From Achatina immaculata (lineage: Eukaryota > Mollusca > Gastropoda > Stylommatophora > Achatinidae), in assembly GCA_009760885.1 (NCBI GenBank), contig CM019701.1:18204975-18268974 (forward strand): 64,000 nt of DNA, given 5' to 3'. Positions 45,601 through 55,724 of the stretch are shown here, piece by piece (the first letter of the stretch is position 1; each line of letters begins with the position of its first letter). The notes beneath the pieces were generated by a model. That model ran no database searches. It worked only from the letters and a program-made list of their open reading frames with translations, and was not told the origin of the DNA. The position numbers and the translations under genes were made by a program.

Positions 45601-45607
45601 ATATTTA

Positions 45608-45700
45608 AAGTAGTTTCCCCTAATTTTGTTCAGCTCAGTATGCAAAGCACTTTCCCCTAATTTTGCTCACCTCAATATCCAAAATAGTTCCCCTAACAAT
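45608..45700. repeat. 37-bp minisatellite, right part
   Basis: Two and a half units (aaagtagtttcccctaattt ...) continue the array of 41942-42232 after LINE C. Confidence 0.9.
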
Positions 45701-46158
45701 CGATAGCTGAGAGTAATTGAAACCATATTTATGACACGAGTTTAGGCGTTCATATAGTTTTCAACTCGTTTGTGTCAGTCAGTTTCAGCACTTAAATTCT
45801 GTTCTTGCACATTCCTTACAACTTCATTTTATCCCATATATGTATGGCAAAGGACATTATACAGTCAACACTTGCAGACTAATGAGTCGGTGACATGGTA
45901 TGAAGAGAACATCCAATGCCTTTTTCAGTATTGTTCAACTTCGAGTGCTAGAACTGAATATGTTATATAGCTTTTACAGTATTCAAATACATAAATAAAT
46001 ACTTACATAAATAAAATAAAAACATTACTCCTTAAGAAGAAATTTCATATGTACAAACTATATTAATGTCATGTTTCAAACATTTAAACTAAAGTATACT
46101 AGTGTCACGCTTCAAAAATTTAAACGAAACTATATTAGTGTCATGCTTCAACTAAACT
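45701..46158. other. Spacer with a short 38-bp repeat
   Basis: Three rough copies of aactaaagtatactagtgtc near 46080-46160. No gene. Confidence 0.6.
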
Positions 46159-46270
46159 ATGCTAGTGGAAAAACTAATTATGTTAGTCCGTAAGAAAAGT
46201 GAAGAGCAAAACCTCTATCTTAATGCAAAGAAAATTAAATTGATGATAACTTACAAAATAAATAAGGCAG

Positions 46271-46333
<63 letters not shown>

Positions 46334-46940
46334 ATGAGGGAAAATTGGAAGAGGTGGAGAGTTTTGAATATCTTAGATCGTTACTAACTAATAATGAAGA
46401 TATGAAGGATGTTAAAAGGAGGACATCTATCGCTTTTCAAAAAGTAAAACAACAAAAGAAGCTGTGGAGAGGAACAGACCGAACTACAAAAATAATATTT
46501 TTAAGGGCATGCATCTTTCCCATCGCAACATATGCCTCTTAGACCTGGACACTTAACAAAACAGCCGAGAAACACATACATGATTTTGAATGTAAATGAT
46601 ACAGAAGGGTTCTTCAAATATCATGGGCACAAAAAGAACAAATATATTCATACTGCAAGAACTTAATATTGAAGACGGATGGGTAGTAAAGAGGATTAAA
46701 CATAGAAAACTTTAAAATTTTGGACATATTGAGAATCTAAAGAAGATAGTCTTGGAAGGATACATAATAGGAAAAAGAAAGAGAGGAATACCAAGGCGAA
46801 GATGGCTTCAAGACATCGCTGATAATCTGCAAATGGACGCATCAGCAACAGGGCATCCTGCTTACAATTGAGAGGCCTACAGGAGAGCTGTTAGTGAGGC
46901 AAAGTTCCGCAAGGGACATGCAAATGACTGATTGACTGTT
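46159..46940 (+). mobile_element. LINE family A, 3' fragment, copy 2
   Basis: Encodes SFEYLRSLLTNNEDMKDVKR and RRTSIAFQKVKQQKKLWRGT, matching copy 1, with later stops (for example TAG near 46540). It extends further 5' than copies 1 and 3 (EEQNLYLNAKKIKLMITY). A (TA)n tract of about 28 units (46274-46331) sits inside it. Confidence 0.85.
46274..46331. repeat. (TA)n microsatellite within LINE A
   Basis: About 28 uninterrupted TA units. Confidence 0.97.
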
Positions 46941-47225
46941 ACCATGCTTCAAAAATTAAAACTATAACAAGCACAAGGAAATAGTTTTTACAGAATATTC
47001 TACTTTGCTTTTCTCTGTCAACTTATGTTACTCTCATTAGTAAATAAAATGTGAATTGATGACAAAGATAATGACGAAAATGTTGATAAAAGTAAATACA
47101 CGTTAGATATTCCGTGTCCAGTCACATGATTCTTCACGTGATTCCGACAGCTCTCGTGACTTTTCTAAACATCCGGCTTCTGCGTGCTTGTTATTTCTAT
47201 GAGACGAAGGTCGGTACATCTGTGA
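46941..47225. other. Unassigned spacer
   Basis: Nothing recognised. Confidence 0.4.
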
Positions 47226-47645
47226 TTGTGCGGTTTGTTTAATTCATATATCAATAACTATACCGTTTGTTTGCTTGATACTGTGTGATTTGTTTAGTTC
47301 ATATATCAATAACTATACCGTTTGTTTGTTTGATACTGTGTGATTTGTTTAGTTCATATATCAATAACTATACCGTTTGTTTGCTTGATACTGTGTGATT
47401 TGTTTACATGTATCAATAACTATACCGTTTGTTTAGTTCATGTATCTAGGTAATTTGTTTAGTTCATGTAACAAGGTAGTTTTGTTTAGTTAATTTAATT
47501 GGGTAGTTTGTTTAGTTCATATATCTAATTAGTTTGTTTAGTTCATGTATCTACAACTATATGGGTTGTTTATATATATATTTAGAACTGTGTGGTTTGT
47601 GTAGTTTATATATCTGTAACTATGTTGATTGTTTAGTTCATATGT
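47226..47645. repeat. 55-bp minisatellite, degenerate to the right
   Basis: The unit gtttagttcatatatcaata followed by actataccgtttgtttgctt, four good copies then shortened ones. Confidence 0.9.
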
Positions 47646-47935
47646 CTTTATTTAGATAAGTTGCCTTAATAGGTTTTGGGCTTGATTGTTTTGATCTTCT
47701 TCTTCTTCTTCGTTCACTTCTACCACCAAAAACCGCACTGTGAACCTACTGAATTCACGCATGTGGTCCTCGTTAGGTCCCGTGGTCCCCTGTGTGGTCC
47801 AAAATAGACCACACGAGTTCCACGAAAGGACCACAAGGGGTTCAGAGTATCACAGTGCTTTAGCCTGTATTCTTGGTGGGTCTCGGAAGCGGGATTGCGT
47901 GACACCGTGGTTTTCATTGCACCAGTTTGGTCTAG

Positions 47936-48195
47936 GGTTGGACTTTCTCACCGGAAGACCTCGACGTGTTTGGAATATCAGTGCATCCCCGCTGGGTGAG
48001 AGGCGTAAGCCCACCCAGGCCAGAGTTGGACTTTCTCACCGGAAAACCTCGACGTGTTTTGAGATACCCGTGTATCACCGCCGGGTGAGAGGTGGTTGCC
48101 CATCCAGTCCAGGGTTGGACTTTCTCACCGGAAAACCTCAGCGTGATTAGGATACGCAGACATCCCCGCTGGGTGAGAGGTGGTTGCCTATCTAG
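47936..48195. repeat. About 85-bp tandem repeat, 3 copies
   Basis: Each copy has ggactttctcaccggaaaac and ccccgctgggtgagaggtgg. Confidence 0.9.
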
Positions 48196-48304
48196 ACTTC
48201 CCTGGTCCAGTGTCTCCGACTTCAGCATTTTGCGGTCGTGGCCGCTACCCTTCCTAGTTGTGACCAGGATGGAGCTTTTGTCCAGGAGGACGAATCCTCG
48301 CCAC

Positions 48305-48870
48305 TAGTGACTTCTACCCCTGGGTTGAGCCGGTTTAGGCATTTCCCAGTATGGGCGTGTTTGGGACGGGACCGACCTCTGGGGCAGAGGTACTGTGACA
48401 TTCATAGCCTTCAAGATTCACCCCTGGTATGAGCCGGTTTAGGCAAAATTCACCAGTATGGGTGTTTATCAGGCGATACCGACCTCTAGAGCGGAGGTGG
48501 CATGACATGTCTAGCCATCAAGTTCGACCCCTGGTGTGTGCCGGTTTAGGCATATTTCACCAGTGTAGGTGTATTTCGGACGTAGGCGGCCTCTAGAGCA
48601 GAGGTGCCGTGGTATAGCTCTCGTAGCGATACTACTGGACATACCAGGTTAAACTTCACTTTCCGCCACCTTTTCTCATCGGCGCCGCACAGCAACCTTT
48701 ATTTCCGCATTTACTTCCTTAACCGGGAGGAGCTTCACTCCACGCGCGGCATTTGAAGAGTCTCGCCAGCAGTGTCTTAACCTCTGGGACAAGCCGGTTC
48801 ATGCATTTCACCCGATATGACTGCACTCAGGATGTGGCCGACCTCCAGACCAGAGGTGCCGTGATTTGAC
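48305..48870. repeat. About 112-bp degenerate tandem repeat, 3-4 copies
   Basis: Copies share gacccctgg, gccggtttaggcat and cgacctctagagcagaggt. The last copy is more distant and separated. Confidence 0.8.
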
Positions 48871-49175
48871 TGTTTGCTTCGCTTTATTCTTTCAACCACC
48901 TTTTCCGCAGTGATGCTGCGCGGCAACCTCATTTGCAAATTTCTTCATTGGCCGGGAAGAGCACCGCTCCACGCACGGCAGCTGAAGATCTCGCCAACAG
49001 CGGCAGATGAGCTACCAAACGTGACACTCATCTACCATAAGTAACTGGTTTTCCGGCGCCAGATATTCGCCCTCGCCCCTTCTCCTGTCAGTTTAAACAG
49101 TTCTGCCACGGGAAGGCCAGGAGCTGGACTTGACTGCCAGAGGCTGTTTGTGGCGCGTTTGCAGTCCTTAGAACT

Positions 49176-49460
49176 GATTGTTTTGATGAATATACATTTC
49201 CTGAAAAGGGGGTGGGGGGAAATCAGTCATCAAGGAAAAAAGATAACTTTGATGATAAAAAAATGTTCTTAATGAACACAGGTTATAGTGACAATGTCAA
49301 GAACACAGGTGATGGAGAAGTAACAAAATTTGAAAGCTTTGCATCATTCACCCAATTAGTGAAACACAGATGTACATGTTCATGATATTAGCCACAGACA
49401 AGCAAACTAACTGTGTGATGCATTACATAAACACAGGAATCCCTCATTCACCACACAAGA
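49176..49460 (+). promoter_or_regulatory. Presumed promoter and 5' UTR region of the cathepsin B gene
   Basis: The only sequence between the LINE-like block and the start codon. A G-rich tract (gggggtggggggaaa) lies near 49208. No clear TATA box was identified, and the start of transcription cannot be placed. Confidence 0.35.
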
Positions 49461-49589
49461 ATGTTGAGAGTATCTCTGGTGTTTTTACTCATTGGCCTGG
49501 CTGTGTGTCAGGAGATAAGACAAGGATCTAGTCTGTTTTCTGATTATGAAATCACTTACATCAATCACAACCCAGATACAACATGGAAG
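49461..49589 (+). CDS. ctsb: Cathepsin B-type cysteine protease, exon 1
   Basis: 43 codons from ATG (caagaatgttg) to the donor aag|gttggt. Residues 1-16 (MLRVSLVFLLIGLAVC) form a signal peptide, so the enzyme enters the secretory route to lysosomes or secretion. Then comes the start of the propeptide, LFSDYEITYINHNPDTTWK, matching the cathepsin B propeptide, in which a TTW(Q/K)AGHNF block is conserved. That block is completed exactly by exon 2 (AGHNF), which confirms both the phase-0 splice and the identity. The ATG is chosen because it starts a clean signal peptide. The symbol is by family membership; paralogues cannot be separated from a partial gene. Confidence 0.9.
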
Positions 49590-49671
49590 GTTGGTCAATT
49601 ATTGTATATCATATGGAATTATTTTTTAATGCAACACAGAAAATTGAATACAGTATACCACATAGAATATT

Positions 49672-49785
49672 GATTGATTGATATATGCTCATGCAAGATT
49701 TATTGATATATGCTCATGCAAGATTAATTGATATGTGCTTATGGAAGATTAATTGATATGTGCTTATGGAAGATTGGTTGATATA
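49672..49785. repeat. About 25-bp tandem repeat, 4-5 copies
   Basis: Copies of ttgatatatgctcatgcaag with changes. Confidence 0.88.
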
Positions 49786-49944
49786 TTACATTGAAGTTCA
49801 TGTGATTGTTATATACTGATTTAAAGGTTGATTCATTGTTATGCCATACCTGAAAGGTTGGTTAATTATTATATATTGAGGAAAGTCAGATAAATATGTG
49901 AACACATAAAATGTGGTGATTATAAACTGGCAACCATTATCATT

Positions 49945-50095
49945 ATAATGTGTGTGTCTCTGGCAGCAGAGACAATGGTTTGAATCTGGCTGGAGGTGCC
50001 CCACTCATTTGGCAGATAGAAAACAGGTACCTGGTTCCTTGTGGATTTGAGGAAGGAAAGGTGACCACCAGTGCTCCCTCAAAGGAATAATTTGG
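49945..50095 (+). mobile_element. Degenerate tRNA-derived SINE
   Basis: Carries ggtttgaatctggctggagg and tgaggaaggaaaggtgacca, corresponding to the B box and mid-body of the SINE at 19178-19434 (gggttcgaatccggccagag; agaaggaaaggcggcca). The 3' half of the SINE reappears about 190 bases further on as the unit of the next satellite. Confidence 0.65.
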
Positions 50096-50284
50096 CATAT
50101 GCAAAAAATATTTTTTACATGAATGATAATTTATATAATCTGACAATTTATGAGCAATAAGTTTCAGTTTGAATATGAATACTCTATTTTTAGAGTTGGC
50201 ATCTTTATTGAGTGGCATGAAAAATTTATGATTGACACGAAAAAAGATATGTGAGCAATTACTTAAGTACTCTGTTTAAAGGGG

Positions 50285-51060
50285 ACATTGGCAACCAGGC
50301 ATGAGGCAGGCCACATCAGCCCCCTAGTATGCCAGCAAGTCAAGGAAAATGTTGATACTAACACCAGTGTAGATGCTATGTAAGAGCCATGAAGCAGGCC
50401 ACATCAGCTCCTAGTATGCCAGCAAGTCAAGGAAAATGTTGACACTAACACCAGTGTAGATGCTATGTAAGAGCCATGAAGCAGACCACATCAGCCCCTA
50501 GTATGCCAGCAAGTCAAGGAAAATGTTGACACTAACACCAGTGTAGATGCTATGTAAGAGCCATGAAGCAGACCACATCAGCTCCTAGTATACCAACAAA
50601 TCAAGGAAAATGTTCACCAGTGTAGATGCTATGTAAGAGGCATGAAGCAGACCACATCAGCCCCTAGTATGCCAACAAATCAAGGAAAATGTTGACACTA
50701 ACACCAGTGTAGATGTTATATAAGAGCCATGAAGCAGGCCACATCAGCTCCTAGTATACCAACAAGTTAAGGAAAATGTTCACCATTGTAGATGCTATGT
50801 AAGATGCATGAAGCAGACCACATCAGCCCCTAGTATGCCAACAAATCAAGGAAAATGTTGACACTAACACCAGTGTAGATGTTATGTAAGAGGCATGAAG
50901 CAGACCACATCAGCCCCTAGTATGGCAACAAGTTAAGGAAAATGTTGACACTAACACCAGTGTAGATGTTATGTAAGAGGCATGAAGCAGACCACATCAG
51001 CTCCTAGTATACCAACAAGTTAAGGAAAATGTTCACCATTGTAGATGCTGTGTAAGAGCC
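50285..51060 (+). repeat. 87-bp satellite seeded from the SINE 3' half, about 9 copies
   Basis: The unit includes agtatgccagcaagtcaagg followed by aaaatgttgacactaacacc. The SINE at 19178 has in the same order agtgtgctgacaggtcaagg and aaaatatagacactaacacc. Some units lack gacactaacac and are about 75 bp. The order SINE relic then array suggests local expansion. Confidence 0.88.
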
Positions 51061-51463
51061 AGATATATTCTGTCTACTGTTTTTCTGTTTGCACTCTGTT
51101 GGAAGTGGTTACACACTTGAGTAGTACAGAAATGGATTAGAAGCAGTACACATGCAGATGATGTTGCCTTGGAGTGTCCAGCAAACACAGCTTAGGCAGA
51201 CATGTGGTATGAAAGTGGCCATGCAAAACACCGACGTCTTTTGACTTAGATCCAGAGCAGCTGTTTCTTGCACAGAAGGTCAAGATTTCTTGCATGCAGC
51301 CCACCATGCAAGCGCCACCCAGACTGCAAGGATGACAGCAAAATGAAACATAAAAGAAGAAGAATGAATCATTCCTCAGCATGCTATATGTTGTAGAATG
51401 CGCAGTGCTATAGCATATATCCAAAATGGAGATAGAACAAAAAAGAGGTCAGTGACAAGAGTG
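51061..51463. other. Unassigned intronic stretch
   Basis: No repeat or coding sequence recognised. Confidence 0.4.
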
Positions 51464-51575
51464 TCAAACATCATGGTCTAGTTCAGCCAGTTTTGTCCTG
51501 CCCTCAAACATTGTGGTCCAGTTCAGCCAGTTTTATCTTACCCTCAGACATCGTGGTCCGGCTCAGCCAGTTTTA
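51464..51575. repeat. About 45-bp tandem repeat, 3 copies
   Basis: Copies of tggtctagttcagccagttt. Confidence 0.85.
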
Positions 51576-51896
51576 TTAGAGATAAAATTCACACTATAAT
51601 GTTTTTTACCTACATAGTTCTCTATGTCTTGATAAGGGGCCCTAAAGTAAATGACTCCAGGGCCCCACCTGGCTCTCCAGGGTTCTGATATGTGTAATAT
51701 TTGTTCACGTATTGCAGCTCACAAACATCTGAAGTTCATCATTTATGTCTCATCTGAAGTTCATCATATATGTCTCTTCTGTTAAGCAACTTTGCTCATC
51801 CTGGTTTAGTCCATGTTTTGTATTTTAAATGTAATTTGACCTGTATTTTGATTATGGAATCTCCAGGCTTCTCTTTAATTGGCCTTCTCTTGTCTT

Positions 51897-52185
51897 GATG
51901 TTAGGGTTAATCTTGTCTCATTGTTAGGGTTAATCTTGTCTAAATGTTAGGGTTAGGGTGAATCTTGTCTAAATGTTATGGTTAGAGTTAATCTTGTCTT
52001 AGGTTTAATCTTGTCTCATTGTTAGGGTTAATCTTGTCTAAATGTTAGGGTTAGGGTGAATCTTGTCTAAATGTTAGGGTTAGGGTTAATCTTGTCTCAG
52101 TGTTAGGGTTAGGGTTCATCTTGTCTCACAGTTAGGGTTAATTTTGTCTCAGTGTTAGTGTTAATCTTATCTCACTGTTAGGTCA
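51897..52185. repeat. Minisatellite containing telomere-like TTAGGG motifs
   Basis: Units such as gttagggttaatcttgtctc and gttagggttagggtgaatct alternate, about 10 copies of 22-30 bases. Confidence 0.9.
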
Positions 52186-52204
52186 CCAGTTCACAAAACC
52201 CAAA

Positions 52205-52630
52205 CTTGTAATTTTGATAAAAAAATAAATTATCTTAAATCACACACTCTCAGGGAATTTTTATTATCTATAAACCATTTTAAAACACTCACTGGGAAAA
52301 ATTTTTATATCTATAAATCATCTTAAAACACACACACTGAGGGAATTTTTATTATCTATAAATCATCTTAAATCACACACACTCAGAGAATTTTTATTAT
52401 TTATAAATCATTTTAAAACACACACTCAGGGAAGTTTTAATATCTATAAATCATCTTAGATCATACACACTCAGGGAAGTTTTAATATCTGTAAATCATT
52501 TTAAATCAAACACACTCAGGGAAGTTTTAATATCTGTAAATCATTTTAAATCAAACACACTCAGGGAAGTTTTAATATCTGTAAATCATTTTAAAACACA
52601 CACACTCAGGGAAGTTTTAATATCTCTTTC
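52205..52630. repeat. About 45-50-bp minisatellite, about 9 copies
   Basis: Unit cacactcagggaagttttaa followed by tatctgtaaatcattttaaa. Confidence 0.92.
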
Positions 52631-52844
52631 TCAAACAGAAATATAAAAGTATATTACCTGTTGTCATAGCTTGAAGTATTCCCAAAATATGCCAGCAGTC
52701 ATATTTTCCAGAATTGTTACGTGCCTTACCAGATAACACTGGCAATTATGCTTCTCATCTTGGTCATTATGCTGAGATACTTTTATTGTGGCCTTCCTCT
52801 CTTCCTTTTTCCCTTGAATTTTCTAGTCATTACTAAGTTGTCCA

Positions 52845-52922
52845 CTTCTGTTGTCACATGACATGTCCGCTTCTGTTGTCACATGACATGTCCACTTCTG
52901 TTGTCACATGACATGTCCAAAA
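52845..52922. repeat. About 26-bp tandem repeat, 3 copies
   Basis: Copies of cacttctgttgtcacatgac. Confidence 0.88.
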
Positions 52923-53654
52923 GAGCCTGTCCTTCTGCTAGGTGCACACCCCTTGTGGCAGATGATGGAACAGCCTCTAGATATAGAAGTCAGCTGTGAA
53001 TAAACAGCAGCAGACCAGGTTCCTTGATGTTCTGTGGCCTAGCCTCTTTAGAGAAAGCCTGATGGTGGAACAGCCTCTAGATATAGAAGTTAGCTGAAAG
53101 TTTCTGAATAGACAACACAGATCAAAACTGTATTGTGCTGCTTTGTGGCGTATCCTCTTTAAACAAGGGCTGATGGTGGAAAGTGTATATGAGCTAAACA
53201 GAAGGCAAATGGAAACCACCTTAGTACCTTCATTCCCTCGTCAAATCATGCTTCATTTACCAGTATGCATACTGAAATTTTAAAGCATCAGTGGAGGACA
53301 ATGTCAGAGAGACTCACTTATCTGTAGTCAACAAATACAAGCATTATATTCCTTGCTTTTGGCATAAAACTAACACGTCCATGTCAAAGTCAGCACAGGG
53401 AAGATGGCTGCTGGAAAGTGACATACACTTTGTAACAGGATCTAGAATATGAATTAAGCAATTGTCACAGGATGCTACCATGCTTGGAAACAACTAGAAA
53501 GACCTCTTCTGTTAGGATAGGACTTAACCAATGATCCCTCTAGGTCTTCTGGTTGGTGTACAGAATTTTCAAAATATGCAAATATGCATCCTAACATCGA
53601 ATTACAAAGTAAACTCGAAAAAAATACTGAAATCAGTAGCAAGATTTATATAAT

Positions 53655-55035
53655 GTAAACTAATTCTGTCATCAGATTATATGTAAGCTGTCTTAACTCA
53701 CACTATCATCAGATTATATGTAAGCTGTCTTAACTCACACTATCATCAGATTATATGTAGTTGTCTTAACTCACACTATCATCAGATTATATGTAGCTGT
53801 CTTAACTCACACTATCATCAGATTATATGTAGCTGTCTTAACTCACTCTATCATCAGATTATATGTAGCTGTCTTAACTCACTCTGTCATTAGATTATAT
53901 GTAGCTGTATTAACTCACACTATCATCAGATTATATGTAGCTGTCTTAACTCACTCTATCATTAGATTATATGTAGCCATCTTAACTCACACTGCCATCA
54001 GATTATATGTAGCTGTATTAACTCACACTGCCATCAGATTATATCTAGCTGTATTAACTCACACTGCCATAAGATTATATGTAGCTGTATTAACTCACAC
54101 TGTCATCAGATTATATGTAGCCATCTTAACTGAAACTGCCATCATATTATATGCAGCCATCTTAACTCACACTGCCATCAGATTATATGTAGCTGTATTA
54201 ACTCAAACTGTCATCAGATTATATGTAGCCATCTTAACTCACACTGCCATCAGATTATATGTAGCCATCTTAACTCACACTGTCATCAGATTATATGTAG
54301 CCATCTTAACTCACACTGCCATCAGATTATATATAGCCATCTTAACTCACACTGTCATCAGATTATATGTAGCCATCTTAACTCACACTGTCATCAGATT
54401 ATATGTAGATGTATTAACTCACACTGCCATCAGATTATATGTAGCCATCTTAACTCAAACTGTCATCAGATTGTATGTAGCCATCTTAACTCACACTGCC
54501 GTCAGATTATATGTAGCCGTCTTAACTCACACTGCCATCAGATTATATGTAGCCATCTTAACTCAAACTGTTATCAGATTATATGTAGATGTATTAACTC
54601 ACACTGCCATCAGATTATATGTAGCCATCTTAACTCACACTGTCATCAGATTATATGTAGCCATCTTAACTCACACTGTCATCAAATTATATGTAGCTAT
54701 CTTAACTCACACTGTCATCAGATTATATGTAGCCATCTTAACTCACACTGTCATCAGATTATATGTAGCCGTCTTAACTCACACTGTCATCAGATTATAT
54801 GTAGCCATCTTAACTCACACTGTCATCAGATTATATGTAGCCATCTTAACTCACACTGCCATCAGATTATATGTAGCCGTCTTAACTCAAACTGCCATCA
54901 GATTATATGTAGCCATCTTAACTCACACTGCCATCAGATTATATGTAGCTGTATTAACTCAAACTGTCGTCAGATTATATGTAGCCATCTTAACTCAAAC
55001 TGTCGTCAGATTATATATAGCTGTCTTAACTCAGT
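53655..55035. repeat. 36-bp satellite, about 38 copies
   Basis: The unit cttaactcacactgccatca followed by gattatatgtagccat. Because 36 is divisible by 3 a 241-codon frame (VAILTHTVIRLY units) runs through it at 54471-55196. It is an artefact. Confidence 0.96.
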
Positions 55036-55049
55036 TTATTTCTCAGTTT

Positions 55050-55185
55050 CTCAATTTAACCCAGATAGAGATAATTACCAGATTGTTGAATGACATCTAT
55101 AACAGTAACTGTGTCCCATCAGACCTTTTGCAATCAATTTTCATTGCCCTACCAAAGAAACATGGTGCAGTTAAAACAGGGGAGT
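55050..55185 (+). pseudogene. LINE RT fragment, copy 1
   Basis: Encodes TQIEIITRLLNDIYNSNCVP followed by SDLLQSIFIALPKKHGAV, the N-terminal RT block found in LINEs of the LINE C type. About 45 codons, sandwiched between two satellites. The identical fragment is at 60085-60215. Confidence 0.75.
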
Positions 55186-55722
55186 CTGGAAATTAGTAGA
55201 AGTAAAACAGGGGAATGAGTAAGTTAGTAGGAGTAAAACAGGGGATTCTGTAAGTTAGTAGAAGTAAAACAGGGAAGTCTGGAAGTTAGTAGGAGTAAAA
55301 CAGGGAAGTCTATAAGTTAGTAGAAGTAAAACAGGGAAGTCTGTAAGTTAGTAGGAGTAAAACAGGGATGTCTGTAAGTTAGTAGAAGTAAAACAGGGGA
55401 GTCTTTAAATTAGTAGAAGTAAAACAGAGAAGTCTGTAAGTTAGTAGGAGTAAAACAGGGAAGTCTGTAAGTTAATGGGAGTAAAACAGGGGAGTGTGTA
55501 AGTTAGTAGCAGTAAAACAGGGGAGTCTGTAAGTTAGTAGAGGTAAAACAGGGGAGTCTGTAAGTTAGTAGGAGTAAAACAGGGGAGTCTGTAAGTTAGT
55601 AGAAGTAAACCAGGGGAGTCTGTAAGTTAGTAGGAGTAAAACAGGAGAGTCTGTAAGCTAATAGAAGTAAAACAGGGGAGTCTGTAAGTTAATAGGAGTA
55701 AAACAGGGGAGTCTGTAAGTTC
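55170..55722. repeat. 31-bp satellite, about 18 copies
   Basis: The unit gtctgtaagttagtaggagt followed by aaaacagggga. The first unit overlaps the 3' edge of the RT fragment (gcagttaaaacaggggagtc). Confidence 0.95.
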
Positions 55723-55724
55723 TC

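Larger units (their letters stand above)
42220..45607 (-). mobile_element. LINE family C, near full length, inserted in the 37-bp array
   Basis: Minus-strand element with 5' UTR (45070-45600), AP endonuclease (44523-45060), linker (44009-44203), RT (42464-43400) and a 3' end of (gatt)n repeats at 42233-42250. Direct flanks atattcaaagt (42218-42228) and atatttaaagt (45604 region) look like a target duplication with one mismatch. Many frame breaks. The RT catalytic motif reads YANDT where the family has YADDT, so the enzyme is inactive. A (TA)n tract has grown inside RT at 43370-43405. Confidence 0.9.
47690..49175 (-). mobile_element. LINE-related 5' block with internal tandem repeats
   Basis: A GC-richer 1.5 kb block. 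Its right end (48999-49175) matches the 5' end of LINE C in the same orientation. It contains three copies of an about 85-bp unit (ggttggactttctcaccgga, 47936-48195) and three to four copies of an about 112-bp unit (gagccggtttaggcatttc, 48305-48870). Such repeated units are known from promoter-bearing LINE 5' UTRs. No coding part or 3' end is attached, which is unusual for a LINE copy. Confidence 0.55.
53028..55722 (+). repeat. Duplicated block, copy 1
   Basis: A non-repetitive 620-base segment, a 36-bp array, an RT fragment and a 31-bp array. The same order recurs at 58927-61770. The 620-base segments differ at only a handful of positions (for example actcactta versus acttgctta; ttaacc versus ttcacc). 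Confidence 0.9.

Noticed and set aside
47652..48432. Open frames on both strands in the GC-richer block
   Set aside because: They follow the 85- and 112-bp repeats, change frame between copies and show no domain.
54471..55196. 241-codon + strand open frame with repeated VAILTHTVIRLY
   Set aside because: It is the translation of the 36-bp satellite, which cannot create stops because its period is a multiple of 3. It has no coding conservation and runs into an RT relic.
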